Made by a program: the position numbers and the translations under genes
NCBI GenBank assembly: GCA_030066595.1
Contig: JASJBI010000032.1
Location: 1-64,000, forward strand
DNA: 64,000 nucleotides
Direction: 5' to 3'
Origin: Alphaproteobacteria bacterium
GTDB taxonomy: Bacteria > Pseudomonadota > Alphaproteobacteria > JAJFFI01
Shown here: positions 1 through 8,098 of the stretch, one piece after another
How the letters are laid out: every line of letters starts with the position of its first letter
Position numbering within the stretch: the first letter of the stretch is position 1
Notes under the pieces: model-generated
The model's database searches: none
What the model saw: only the letters and a program-made list of their open reading frames with translations
Told to the model about the DNA's origin: nothing

Positions 1-262
1 TGAAATAGGCCCAATTTCCAACTCCGTTTTGACCACGGCGGCGGTTTTCTTATTCAAAATCAATAACTTGACTCGATAGCCGAGTTATTATATGGTCAAT
101 TCAGATGAAGCCCGACCCGTCTCTGGACGCAGTGCGTCTAGCCGTGGTCGGGCTTCATCTGAATTGACCATATAATAACTCGGCTATCGAGTCAAGTTAT
201 TGATTTTGAATAAGAAAACCGCCGCCGTGGTCAAAACGGAGTTGGAAATTGGGCCTATTTCA
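1..262. repeat. Perfect long inverted repeat, arms of at least 117 bp
   Basis: Bases 1-117 are the exact reverse complement of 146-262, with a 28-base spacer at 118-145. Every pair sums to 263, so the left arm is cut by the window edge and the true arms may be longer. The arms are clearly poorer in G+C than the rest of the window. Each arm also contains a small dyad (ACTCG/CGAGT), and the spacer has a gacgca/tgcgtc hairpin. It could be the end of a mobile element, a hairpin-forming structure, or a fold-back assembly artefact at a contig end; the sequence alone does not decide. No protein gene was recognised in 1-298. Confidence 0.9.
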
Positions 263-298
263 ACGCTTTACCAGAGGGGAACGGCGAGCCACATCCGG

Positions 299-847
299 TT
301 ACCACGCCGGGCGATTCCCGGTTCTTTCTTCGATATGGTCTGCTACCAGCCGTTCCAGGCGGATTGCCGACAGTTCAACCATCGTTTTCCAGGATCGAAG
401 TGTTGCAAGTCGAACTGTTGGTTGGCGACCGTGTGCTATCTGACCCCGAGTCTCCAGGAACTTATTGTAAGTGCGCTGGAAATCGGGATTCGGCATCTTG
501 GGCCATCTGATTTTGCTGAAGGGGTGGTTCATGCCGATGCTGAAATACATGACGGTAACCGCATGGAGGGATGGATGATTGAGTTTGTCTGCCGTTGCGC
601 TGAACAGCCGCTCTAACTCGTCTGCCGTGGCAGTTGGATAAATCAGCGGTGCCGCTTCCTTGAACAGGTCCTCAAGGTATTGCTCCATAGCGGCACAGAG
701 CACGACAACGCCGCTCCGCGTGATGGCTTGGCCCTGCCGTCTCGCGGGCCGTCCTCTCCCTCCGCCGGTCAACGCAACGTGCCCAGCGATTATCTCGACT
801 ACATCGAGCAAGGAACGCTCTAGCGTCTGACGTGCTGTTGAAGGCAT
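299..847 (-). CDS. HEPN-domain protein, probable ribonuclease (MAE_28990/RiboL-PSP-like)
   Basis: This 182-residue protein looks all-alpha. It carries an R-x4-H motif (R134 to H139, in RGQIAHG), the catalytic signature of HEPN RNases, and an upstream helix (VVVLCAAMEQYLEDLF, about 47-62) typical of stand-alone HEPN proteins of the MAE_28990/RiboL-PSP group. HEPN RNases act in toxin-antitoxin, abortive infection and other anti-phage systems. No minimal nucleotidyltransferase or other antitoxin gene is visible next to it, but the neighbouring side lies beyond the window. Its start lies 15 bases after the stop of the broken yifB reading frame, and its lower G+C suggests transfer. The family call is from motif and overall pattern; RNase activity is inferred. 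Confidence 0.6.
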   Translation of the reverse strand: MPSTARQTLERSLLDVVEIIAGHVALTGGGRGRPARRQGQAITRSGVVVLCAAMEQYLEDLFKEAAPLIYPTATADELERLFSATADKLNHPSLHAVTVMYFSIGMNHPFSKIRWPKMPNPDFQRTYNKFLETRGQIAHGRQPTVRLATLRSWKTMVELSAIRLERLVADHIEERTGNRPAW

Positions 848-862
848 TGGCGACTCGCGCTC

Positions 863-1558
863 TCAGTTACCGGGCGGAGAGAGGCGCATAGAAATTCTCG
901 GGTCAATCGAAAATAACAGTAAGAGGTTGTGCCCGCCGGCCGCGGCGATCTCGAGCGCCCGCTTGGCGGTCTCCTGGCCCTTGATGTCCTTGAGGTCGGG
1001 GTAGTCGGCGCCGTCCGGCGCGAGCGCCGGCTCCGGCGGCGTCAGCACCTGGCTGCCCTTGAAGTGGTTGATCAGCGCCAAGAGCGTGCCGGGCGCGAGG
1101 ATCTCGAGCTCGCCGGCCCAGGCCGCCTCACCGCCCGAGGCCGCGGGGCAGATCAGCCCGCGCCCAGCCGCGGCCGCGCCGATCGCCGCCGGCAGCACGC
1201 CCGCCACCGGCGCGAGCGCGCCGTCGAGCGCGAGCTCGCCGAGCGCGGTGTAGCCCGCGATCTCGTCCGTCGGCAGTACGCCCATCGCGGCCAAGAGCCC
1301 CATGGCGATGGGTAGGTCGAAATGGCTGCCTTCCTTGAGGACGTCGGCGGGTGCGAGGTTCACGGTGATGCGCTTGGGCGGCAGCGCCAGGCCCAAGGCG
1401 CCGAGCGCCGCGCGCACCCGCTCACGGGATTCGGCCACCGCCTTGTCCGGCAGGCCGACGATGGTGAAGGCGGGCATGCCCGCGGCCATCTGCACCTGGA
1501 CGTCGATGTCCAGCACGTCGATGCCCTGAAACGCCACCGTGTTGACCCGCGCGACCAT
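863..1558 (-). pseudogene. yifB: yifB/comM Mg-chelatase-like AAA+ ATPase, truncated before Walker A
   Basis: Residues 1-214 are a normal YifB/ComM N-terminal half: MVARVNTVAFQGID start, the IVGLPDKAVAESRERVRAAL block and the linker DLKDIKGQETAKRALEIAAAGGHNLLL. The intact family (about 500 residues) continues here into the Walker A loop GPPGxGKS. In this window the frame instead runs 17 unrelated codons to a stop, with the break near position 915. ComM is a helicase that drives branch migration of incoming DNA during natural transformation. Without its AAA+ core and C-terminal domain the product cannot be active. yifB near gshB and rsmI is a usual alphaproteobacterial setting, so this looks like the native gene, broken by insertion or by a chimeric join. 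Confidence 0.85.
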
Positions 1559-1641
1559 GCCGCTCCCGCTGCCCTGTTGAACCGCGGCGGATTGTAGAGG
1601 GCGTCCGGATAAGTGGCCAGCGGTTGTAGGTCCGGCGGGGG

Positions 1642-2217
1642 TCAGCTATCGCTGCCATCCGCCAGCTTGCGGGCCGCCGCTGCGGCGGCGGCGGCATAGG
1701 CCGTGCTGCCGTGGATCAGCATCAAGGCCATGCAGCCTTCGGAGAGAAGCATGGCCTGGCGGGCCAGCTCGGTCGGATTCGGCGCTGACAGCCGGGCGAG
1801 CTCTTCCGCCAGCCAGGCTTCGACCTCCGCCTTGTGCCGGTGCGCGGCGGCGCGCGCCGGGTGTCCCGGCAGATCGGCCAGCTCCATAGTCAACCGGGTG
1901 AAACCAGAGCCGAGCCATCGTGGCCGGGACGCCCAGCGCTCGAGCGCTTCGAACAAGGCGACCAGGAACTCGGCCGGGGTTGCCGCGGCGATGGGGCGCC
2001 AGCTCTGGATCTGGGCGAGCGCATACGCGCGCTGATGATCCAGGACAGCAGCCACCAGAGTGTCCTTGCTGTCGAAATGATTGTAGAGCGTGCGCTTGGT
2101 CACCTCGGCCGCCTGCGCGATGGCATCCACGCTCACGCGCGAGAAGCCCTCCTGGAAGAAGAGCCGGTAGGCGGCACCGAGGATTCGCGCCCTCGTCCTG
2201 GTGGCATTGCGCGCCAT
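1642..2217 (-). CDS. TetR/AcrR family transcriptional regulator
   Basis: A 191-residue one-component regulator. The N-terminal DNA-binding helix-turn-helix (about residues 8-55) has the classic TetR pattern: RARILGAAYRLFFQEGF, then VSVDAIAQAAEVTKRTLYNHF and SKDTLVAAVL. The remaining alpha-helical part (60-190) is the ligand-binding and dimerisation domain, rich in alanine at the end. It lies alone upstream of yifB on the same strand. The ligand and target cannot be read from the sequence. A 12-bp palindrome and a -10-like TATACT directly upstream suggest autoregulation. No Shine-Dalgarno sequence precedes the chosen ATG, so translation may be near-leaderless. Confidence 0.85.
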   Translation of the reverse strand: MARNATRTRARILGAAYRLFFQEGFSRVSVDAIAQAAEVTKRTLYNHFDSKDTLVAAVLDHQRAYALAQIQSWRPIAAATPAEFLVALFEALERWASRPRWLGSGFTRLTMELADLPGHPARAAAHRHKAEVEAWLAEELARLSAPNPTELARQAMLLSEGCMALMLIHGSTAYAAAAAAAARKLADGSDS

Positions 2218-2224
2218 GGGCCCA

Positions 2225-2253
2225 AGTATACCGACCAGTGAATGTAATTACAT
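2225..2253 (-). promoter_or_regulatory. Candidate tetR promoter and operator palindrome
   Basis: A perfect 12-bp palindrome, ATGTAATTACAT, occupies 2242-2253, about 25 bases upstream of the TetR ATG. Reading leftward, a -10-like TATACT lies at 2225-2230, and the palindrome would overlap the -35 region. This is where an autorepressing TetR protein would bind. The site is small and untested. Nothing else was recognised in 2254-2441. Confidence 0.35.
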
Positions 2254-2441
2254 CCCCAAATGGGCCAGGTTCCCCGCCTGCGTTCCTGTGGGTGCGGAGC
2301 CACTTGTTTCGACAGCGCAACGGAAACCGCCGCAAGCTGGACTCACGCGGCCATCACCGCCCCGCCGCCGTTTGCGGGCGCGGAGATCCATACAAAGCGT
2401 CGGGACAGGTGGCCGGCGGTTGGCGGCCGGCCAGTCGCGGA

Positions 2442-2618
2442 TCAGCCGTCCTTGATCGCGGCCTTCACCTTGGCGGCCAAGTCTTCGGTCACCTCTTCGA
2501 TGCCGTGCGCGGCCTTGGCATGCGCGGCCGCCTTGGCCAGGACCTCGTCCTCGCTCTCGCCCTCGGCCACGAAATCGCAGCCGGGCATCAGGTCGCCGCA
2601 GGCAAGCGTCTTGGTCAT
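2442..2618 (-). CDS. DUF1059 small protein
   Basis: A 58-residue protein beginning MTKTLACGDLMPGCDFVAEG and ending in an acidic helix with AKAAHGIEEVTEDL. This matches the DUF1059 family (PF06348), small cytoplasmic proteins with conserved cysteines (here C7 and C14) and a histidine (H38), suggesting metal binding. The biochemical role of the family is unknown. A purine-poor but recognisable GGGGGG stretch lies just ahead of the ATG. It is isolated between tetR and a divergent periplasmic protein gene. Confidence 0.75.
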   Translation of the reverse strand: MTKTLACGDLMPGCDFVAEGESEDEVLAKAAAHAKAAHGIEEVTEDLAAKVKAAIKDG

Positions 2619-2849
2619 CGGTCCCCCCCATCACGGGTAAGCGGTCCGCACAGACACTGCCGCGCCCAAACAAAGGTCAAGCGAACCAACGTCAAGCTCC
2701 TGTCACAATTCGTTGACAATACGAGGCCGTTCTGGCGCCGCCGGGGCGCCGTTGCTAGGTTGGCGGTCGAAACTAGGTCGACGCCCCCCACGCCCGGCCC
2801 CTGCGGTCGGCAACACGCCGGCCGGTCACAACCTCATAGGATCCCCCTT

Positions 2850-3200
2850 ATGACCCCCATCACCCAGCGCCTTGCCGGCGCGCTCTTGCTCTTGGCAGCG
2901 CTCTTTGCCCTCTCGCCGGCGCATGCCGAAGGCACCTATACCGACGCCAAGCTCAAGGCCTTCGTGGTCGCCGCCAGGCAGATCAACCGCGTTATCGACG
3001 AGTGGGCGCCGAAGATCGACGCCGCCAAGACCGAGGCGGAAGCTGGCGCCATGGCGAAGGAAGCCAATGACCTGTTGGTCGCCACGGTCGAGAAGACCGA
3101 GGGCATCACCCTCGACGAATACAATGAAATCGCCCGCACGGCCCGAACCGACGCGGCGCTCTCGGACCGCATTCGAGGCCTGGCCAAAGACATGAAGTAG
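2850..3200 (+). CDS. DUF4168 domain secreted protein
   Basis: A 116-residue protein with a clear Sec signal peptide (MTPITQRLAGALLLLAALFA, cleavage after SPAHA near residue 26). The mature part, TYTDAKLKAFVVAARQINRV then EWAPKIDAA, TEGITLDEYNEIARTARTD and DRIRGL, fits the DUF4168 family of small helical periplasmic proteins. The function is unknown. An upstream in-frame extension exists, but it is low-complexity in the wrong composition and lacks a signal, so the ATG directly before the signal peptide is used. It is monocistronic and ends just before a convergent SRAP gene. Confidence 0.75.
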   Translation: MTPITQRLAGALLLLAALFALSPAHAEGTYTDAKLKAFVVAARQINRVIDEWAPKIDAAKTEAEAGAMAKEANDLLVATVEKTEGITLDEYNEIARTARTDAALSDRIRGLAKDMK

Positions 3201-3236
3201 GGCGCACGCGGCCGCGCGGTTGGCGATGCCGCTGGT

Positions 3237-3881
3237 TCAGGCGGCCGGCTCGCCCTCGGTCAGCTCCGCCGCGGGCCGTGCCGTCATGGCCTCGGCCGGA
3301 TAGGTCGCAAGCATGGCCTGCGCGTCCGCAGGCGTGGTCGCAGGGTCGAGCCAGGCGTCATAGCGCTCGGGCGGCAGGATTGCCGGCATCCGGTTCTTGG
3401 GGTGCAGGTCGCGGACCAGCGCGTTGGCGGTGACCGTGATCATGGTGAAGCTCTCGACCGCCAGCGCGTCGTTGCGCTCCCATAGCCCGGCGATGGCGAA
3501 CAGCTCGACCCCTTCGAGCTCGACCGCGTAACGCACCTTCTTGCCGGCGATCGCCGGGTGCTCGAAGAACCGGGTCGCCGGGATCAGGCAGCGGCGCCCC
3601 TCGGCCCAGGGCTGGCGATAGGCGGGCTTGCGGTCGATCTCCTCGCCGCGGGCGTTGAACATGGGATAGCGGCTCTTGAGCTCCTTGGCCCAGCGCGGCA
3701 CCAGCCACCAGCGCAGGGTCGCGAGCTCGCGCGCGCCGGCTTCGTCCAAACGCACGACGGGGGCCGGATCGGTGGGCCAGACCTCCGTCCGCGGCTCGAG
3801 ATTGGTCTTGAGCGGCCAGGGCAGTTGTAACAGCCGGCGCATGGCCTCGGGGACGGTGGTGATGGAATAGAGGTTGCACAT
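3237..3881 (-). CDS. SOS response-associated peptidase (SRAP/HMCES/YedK family)
   Basis: A 214-residue SRAP protein. These proteins form a thiazolidine cross-link to abasic sites in single-stranded DNA and shield them from strand breakage. The start is set by MCNLYS, because the mature protein needs Cys2 as the reactive N-terminus; a longer frame exists but would bury it. Other active-site landmarks are N76-A-R (MFNARGE), E107 in RFFEHP and H160 in DLHPKNRMP, at the spacing usual for the family. E107 sits in RFFEH rather than the more common GYYEW, a modest divergence. It stands alone between unrelated genes, convergent with the DUF4168 gene. Confidence 0.9.
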   Translation of the reverse strand: MCNLYSITTVPEAMRRLLQLPWPLKTNLEPRTEVWPTDPAPVVRLDEAGARELATLRWWLVPRWAKELKSRYPMFNARGEEIDRKPAYRQPWAEGRRCLIPATRFFEHPAIAGKKVRYAVELEGVELFAIAGLWERNDALAVESFTMITVTANALVRDLHPKNRMPAILPPERYDAWLDPATTPADAQAMLATYPAEAMTARPAAELTEGEPAA

Positions 3882-3923
3882 GGGCCGCTCCGATCCGGAT
3901 GCTACTCTAGCACGGCCGCGCAA

Positions 3924-4460
3924 TTACGGTGTTTCGCGGTCACGATCGCGATCGGTCAGCTTGAGGAACGGATGGCCCCAGCTGGCGCCCCGCTCCCAAG
4001 GCCAGCCGAGCGTGACGTAGCGCGCGAACACGAACTTCCAGCTTTGCCCGGTCTCCGGATCAACCGCACGAAACACGTCGGGGCCGCGCTCGACCGCACC
4101 GATGATCTCGATCCGGTAGCAGCGCTCGCGGTCTCGCGCCGACAGAACGCCCTCGATGCAGAGCCGGCCGTCCCGCACACGCCACCGCCCGGACTCCGTG
4201 GCTTCGTCGTAGATGTAGCTCTGGCTCAATCCCGTGCGGTACTCCGTGAAGTTGTCCACCAGCGTGCCGTCCGCGCTGAAGATCACGATATCGTCGCGCG
4301 GGAAGAATTCGCCGAAATCCGTGGTGTAGATCTTTTCTTCGGCGAACAGAATTCTGAGATTGCCCACAACCGGCGCGCCGTCGGCGTGCGGTTCCGGGGT
4401 CTCGGCGCAGGCCACAAGCGCACAGGCGACAGCCGACAGTGGGGCGAGGCTCCAATCCAT
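3924..4460 (-). CDS. Hypothetical lipoprotein
   Basis: A 178-residue protein not recognised beyond its export signal. The start at MDWSLAPLSAVACALVACAE gives a lipoprotein signal with lipobox L-V-A-C, lipidated at C18. The mature domain looks beta-rich, with WRVRDGRLCIEGV, RCYRIEIIG and WKFVFARYVTLGW, and has two further cysteines that could pair. This hints at a small envelope beta-sandwich or barrel protein. It is read toward and ends 42 bases before the SRAP start, so the two could be co-transcribed. Confidence 0.6.
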   Translation of the reverse strand: MDWSLAPLSAVACALVACAETPEPHADGAPVVGNLRILFAEEKIYTTDFGEFFPRDDIVIFSADGTLVDNFTEYRTGLSQSYIYDEATESGRWRVRDGRLCIEGVLSARDRERCYRIEIIGAVERGPDVFRAVDPETGQSWKFVFARYVTLGWPWERGASWGHPFLKLTDRDRDRETP

Positions 4461-4571
4461 GCGCCGGGCCCCAAGCGGCCGCCTGTGACCGCCGTCATAG
4501 CGCATGGGCGAGCCTCCAGGCTAAGTCACGGGGCATCGCACGCAGGTTCCTTGGCTCGGAGGTCCTGAACT

Positions 4572-4943
4572 ATGTACGGATTCATCGCCCTCGTCCTGCC
4601 ACGGCCCGACACGGGCTTCCGCGTCGAATTCCCGGATCTGCCAGGCTGCCGCTGCGCCGGCGTAAGCGTCGAAGACGCCTTGGCGCGGGCGCCGAGGGCG
4701 CTCGCCACATATACGGCGGCGCTGCGGCGCAGAAGCTTGGCGATGCCCGCGCCCCGGCCAGCCGACGACATGATCGTGGAATCCCTGCGGCTGGGTGCCG
4801 TCGCGGCGGCCTGCCTGCGGGCGCCATTGTCCCGAGAGCAAACGGAAGTCGAACGCCAGGCGACGGCGGGACCGCGCGGACGGTTGCTGCCGTTCGGGCG
4901 AATTCGGCAGACATCCGACAGCGACACCGCAGCCGCCGGCTGA
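4572..4943 (+). CDS. HicB-like antitoxin-domain protein, no HicA partner visible
   Basis: A 123-residue protein. Residues 1-65 match the HicB RNase H-like fold: MYGFIALVLPRPDTGFRVEF, PDLPGCRCAGVSVEDALARA and a following helix. The C-terminal half is not an obvious DNA-binding domain and is basic and low in conservation. HicB normally neutralises the HicA mRNA interferase encoded just upstream. The 66-base upstream gap holds no HicA, and the next gene downstream is gshB on the other strand. GGAGG lies 8 bases ahead of the ATG. It is either a solitary HicB that lost its toxin or a repurposed regulator. Confidence 0.7.
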   Translation: MYGFIALVLPRPDTGFRVEFPDLPGCRCAGVSVEDALARAPRALATYTAALRRRSLAMPAPRPADDMIVESLRLGAVAAACLRAPLSREQTEVERQATAGPRGRLLPFGRIRQTSDSDTAAAG

Positions 4944-4978
4944 GCATACGGAGCGGCCAAACGGCCCAGCCGGTGCCG

Positions 4979-5944
4979 CTATGCGGAGCGATGGCTGCGC
5001 GTGGCCTCGAACCGCGCCTCGACGGCTTCCCAGATCTGCGCTTCGATATTGGTGCCGCTCAGCCGGTTGATCTCCTGGATGCCGGTCGGCGAGGTCACGT
5101 TGATCTCGGTGAGATAATCGCCGATCACGTCGATACCCACGAAGATCAGCCCCCGTTCCCGCAGCGCCGGCCCGATGGCCTCGCAGATGTCCCGCTCGCG
5201 CTGGGTGAGGTCCGCTGTCTGCGCCGATCCGCCGGCATGAAAATTGGCCCGCGCTTCGCCCGCGGCCGGAATGCGGGTGACGGCGCCCGCGGGCTCCCCG
5301 TCCACCAAGATGATGCGCTTGTCCCCCTGGCGGATCTCCGGCAGGTAGCGCTGTGTCACGATCGGTTCGCGATAGAGCTCGGTGAACATCTCTAACAGCG
5401 CGTTCAGATTTTCGTCCTCGGGGCCGATATGGAACACGCCGGCGCCACCGTTGCCGAACAAAGGCTTGATGACGATGTCCTTGTGCTCGACCCGAAAGGC
5501 CTTGATCTCGGCGGGGTCGGAGGAGATCAGCGTCGGCGGCATCAGCTCCGGAAAGTGGGTCACGAACAGCTTTTCCGGCGCGTTGCGCACATGCACCGGA
5601 TCGTTGACCACCAGCGTCTCGGGATGGATATGCTCGAGCAGATGGGTGGCCGTGATGTAGGCAACGTCGAAAGGCGGGTCCTGCCGCATCAGCACCACGT
5701 CCATGGTCGCCAGATCGATGGCTTCCGGCAGCCCGAGCGTGGCGTGATTGCCGTATTCCCGGCGGACCTCCAGCTTTTGCGCCTTGGCGATCGGCCGGCC
5801 GCCGGTGAAGCTCAACGCCGGCACCACGTAGTGCCAGAGCGCATGGCCGCGGGACTGCGCCTCCAAGGCCAGGGCAAAGGTGCTGTCCGCATCGATATCG
5901 ACGGTCTCGATCGGATCCATCTGGATGGCGACGGCAAGGCTCAT
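4979..5944 (-). CDS. gshB: Glutathione synthetase
   Basis: A 321-residue ATP-grasp ligase that joins gamma-glutamylcysteine and glycine, the last step of glutathione synthesis, in the cytoplasm. Recognisable blocks are the N-terminal [17 protein letters not shown], the LMRQDPPFD and [13 protein letters not shown] segments, the ATP-grasp core [12 protein letters not shown], and the C-terminal [21 protein letters not shown] with metal-binding E and N. The length is normal for the family. [10 protein letters not shown] is preferred over a start six codons earlier, because family members begin there. It stands divergent from a FecR-like gene, in the neighbourhood that in many alphaproteobacteria also holds yifB, yraN and rsmI. 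Confidence 0.95.
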   Translation of the reverse strand: MSLAVAIQMDPIETVDIDADSTFALALEAQSRGHALWHYVVPALSFTGGRPIAKAQKLEVRREYGNHATLGLPEAIDLATMDVVLMRQDPPFDVAYITATHLLEHIHPETLVVNDPVHVRNAPEKLFVTHFPELMPPTLISSDPAEIKAFRVEHKDIVIKPLFGNGGAGVFHIGPEDENLNALLEMFTELYREPIVTQRYLPEIRQGDKRIILVDGEPAGAVTRIPAAGEARANFHAGGSAQTADLTQRERDICEAIGPALRERGLIFVGIDVIGDYLTEINVTSPTGIQEINRLSGTNIEAQIWEAVEARFEATRSHRSA

Positions 5945-6069
5945 GTCACGGCCCTTGGCCAACAGTTTCTTAGGAGGACGCCTTCACTATAAGTCGCCGC
6001 GTCCCATCGGCAAACAGCGCTGGCGATTCGCGGAGTCCGTTCAACCGAGTCCAGACAAGGTGCCCGATC

Positions 6070-6792
6070 ATGAAACGACCGATCCTTGCTTTCCTGAGCC
6101 TCGCCGCCCTGGCGGCAAGCGTGGCCTCGGCCGTGGCCGAGGCGCCGGCAGTGGGCGTCGTGCAGCTGGTCAAGGTCTGGGCCTATGAGCGCAGGCCTCC
6201 CGCGGATTGGGACGAGCTCCTGTTTCGCGAGAATGTGTTCACCGACCAGTGGCTCAGGACGGTTCCCGAAGGCGCGCTGCACGTCCGGTTTCTGGACGGG
6301 ACACAGCTCCGGCTCGGCGCCGATGCGGAGATGGTCGTCAGCCGGTTTGTCTATGACCCGAACAGCCGCGACGGGGCGTTCGTGTCGCGGTTGACCAAAG
6401 GCATGTTTCGCTTCATCAGCGGCAACCTGAACAACCGCGGCGTCAGGATCGAGACGCCGACCGCTTGGCTCGGCATCCGGGGCACGGACTTCATCGTCAA
6501 GGTGGGCGCGCGAACCGTGGTCCAGGTGTTGTCCGGTGCGGTGATCGTCACGCCAACGGCGCCCGGTGCGTCCCCGTCCGCGGTGACCGCGGGGCAGACC
6601 GTCGCGATTGGGCCCGGTGATCTGTCCGCGAGTCCGACCGGCGAACCCGGGTTCGACTACGGGCTGTCCGGCGATGCCGGGATCGACGCGTCAAGCGGCG
6701 GTCTGGGTCTGGGCGGCGGCGGCAGCGGCGAAGGCGGTGGAGGTGGCGGCGGAGGCGGCGGAGGTGGTGGCGGTGGCGGCGGCGGAAGGTAG
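6070..6792 (+). CDS. Secreted FecR-domain protein with poly-glycine tail
   Basis: A 240-residue protein with a Sec signal peptide (first 24 residues, cleavage near AVAEA). Residues 30-185 form a FecR-type beta domain: LRTVPEGALHVRFLDGTQLR, then a GMFRFISG turn and IETPTAWLGIRGTDF, the hallmark of periplasmic FecR/PqqD-like domains. Unlike true FecR there is no N-terminal cytoplasmic anti-sigma region, no transmembrane helix, and no sigma factor gene beside it. The last about 30 residues are nearly all glycine, encoded by mixed GGC/GGT/GGA codons. The function is unknown; a structural or cell-surface role is possible. It is divergent from gshB. Confidence 0.75.
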   Translation: MKRPILAFLSLAALAASVASAVAEAPAVGVVQLVKVWAYERRPPADWDELLFRENVFTDQWLRTVPEGALHVRFLDGTQLRLGADAEMVVSRFVYDPNSRDGAFVSRLTKGMFRFISGNLNNRGVRIETPTAWLGIRGTDFIVKVGARTVVQVLSGAVIVTPTAPGASPSAVTAGQTVAIGPGDLSASPTGEPGFDYGLSGDAGIDASSGGLGLGGGGSGEGGGGGGGGGGGGGGGGGGR

Positions 6793-6812
6793 CCGCCGGC
6801 GGACGCAGCCCG

Positions 6813-7655
6813 TCAGTTCAGCTTGGTCTTGAGGTCGTGCAGGAGGGCGGTGGCCCGATGGCGTTCGGGATGCTCGTCACGGCACAGATCCAGGAACGTT
6901 TCCAGCGCGCGAATCGCGGCGCCAGGCCGTCCGAGCCGGGCGTTGAGCACACCGTCTTCGTGCCAGAGCTCGGGCTTCACGGGTGCGATCAGCAGCATCG
7001 ATCCGACCACGCGCGCGGCCTCGTCGAAGCGACCCTCTTGGATGAGTCTGAACTTGATGTTGTTCTGCAGCCGCAACAGCACTTCGCGATCGGTCATGGC
7101 GGAATAGAACCGACGCGACAGCTCCGCGTCGGGCCCGAGCACCTTCTTGATCAGCGCCCGCAGCTCGGCCGAGGTGCAGCGTTGGCCCTGGCTGAACGGA
7201 TCGATCAGAGCGCGCTCACCGCAAAAGTCGAGCTGGATCAGAAAGTGGGCCGGGAAGTTGACGCCGTACGCGTCGAGCCCCAGCCCGCGTGCCGTGCACA
7301 TGTAGAGCACCCCAAGCGCAATCGGCATTCCCTTGCGACGATCGATAACCCGCATGAGGTTCGCGTTCTGCAGGTCGTCATACGTGGCCTCGTCGCCGGC
7401 GTATCCGTGCCGAACGTAGATCGCCTCGCGGATAGCGGCGATCCGGGCCGACAAGCCATCGGACTTGTCATGCGTCCGCGCCAAGGCCGCCCGCGCGTCT
7501 TCGATCAGCACATGGATGTGAGCGCGGTAGCGGTCGAGTGACACCCGCGGCCGACCGAGCAACGCGAGCAGCAACGCTGCCTCGGCCAATTCGATGTCTT
7601 CGTCTGCGCTCTCACCAAGAACGCGCAGTGCAGCTTCGGTCTGCCTGCGATCCAT
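6813..7655 (-). CDS. SirB1-family protein (transglutaminase-like and TPR)
   Basis: A 280-residue cytoplasmic protein of the SirB1/YchA family. The N-terminal transglutaminase-like core includes LQNANLMRVIDRRKGMPIAL, the LYMCTARGLGLDAYGVNFPAHFL block and IDPFSQGQ. The C-terminal region from about residue 205 has TPR-like helices (LLRLQNNIKFRLIQEGRFDEAARVV). Homologues lie near heme or peptidoglycan genes, but their biochemical role is unresolved. The start at MDRRQTEAALRVL is chosen because the upstream in-frame residues overlap the yraN intergenic space and are not conserved in character. It follows yraN by 62 bases on the same strand. Confidence 0.8.
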   Translation of the reverse strand: MDRRQTEAALRVLGESADEDIELAEAALLLALLGRPRVSLDRYRAHIHVLIEDARAALARTHDKSDGLSARIAAIREAIYVRHGYAGDEATYDDLQNANLMRVIDRRKGMPIALGVLYMCTARGLGLDAYGVNFPAHFLIQLDFCGERALIDPFSQGQRCTSAELRALIKKVLGPDAELSRRFYSAMTDREVLLRLQNNIKFRLIQEGRFDEAARVVGSMLLIAPVKPELWHEDGVLNARLGRPGAAIRALETFLDLCRDEHPERHRATALLHDLKTKLN

Positions 7656-7717
7656 CCCTGCCCCCCAAGTGCAGGCTATTCTGCCAACCTCCACGCGGGA
7701 CACAAGGATCTTTCGGG

Positions 7718-8098
7718 TCAATCGTCCGACCGCCAGGCGTCCTCGAGATGCTCCGGCAGCTTCCAAGGCGCAACCAGCATGGCATCGAAGCGGATCTCGA
7801 GGTCAGCGCAATCGGGCCGGCTGGCCAAAAACCAGTCCGCTGCGCTGACGATCCGGCGGCGTTGACGGTCACCGATGGCGAAGCGGGCGTCTCTGCGGTT
7901 GGGGCGGGCCTTGACTTCCACCACCGCGAGAACGCGGCCGCGGCGGGCCAGAATGTCGATTTCACCGACCGGCGTCCGCAGCCGCCGCGCCAGAATGCGA
8001 TAGCCCTTTAGACGCAGCATCACGGCACAGGCCATCTCGGACCAGCGGCCAAACAGCCACGCACGGCGCCGGCGTGCGCGCGGCGATGACGCGCCCAT
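7718..8098 (-). CDS. yraN: YraN/UPF0102 family nuclease-fold protein
   Basis: A 126-residue protein with the restriction-endonuclease-like fold of UPF0102. Motifs are RTPVGEIDILARRG, with the E-x-D metal ligands, followed by LAVVEVKAR, giving the PD-(D/E)xK-type E-x-K. The start [21 protein letters not shown] overlaps the rsmI stop as TGATG, so translation is likely coupled. Pairing with rsmI is widespread in proteobacteria. The substrate is unknown; a role in DNA repair or recombination is assumed for the family. Confidence 0.85.
   Translation of the reverse strand: MGASSPRARRRRAWLFGRWSEMACAVMLRLKGYRILARRLRTPVGEIDILARRGRVLAVVEVKARPNRRDARFAIGDRQRRRIVSAADWFLASRPDCADLEIRFDAMLVAPWKLPEHLEDAWRSDD

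Noticed and set aside
200-616. 138-residue open frame over the inverted repeat and HEPN gene
   Set aside because: It is antisense to the HEPN gene, begins inside the repeat arm and has no domain.
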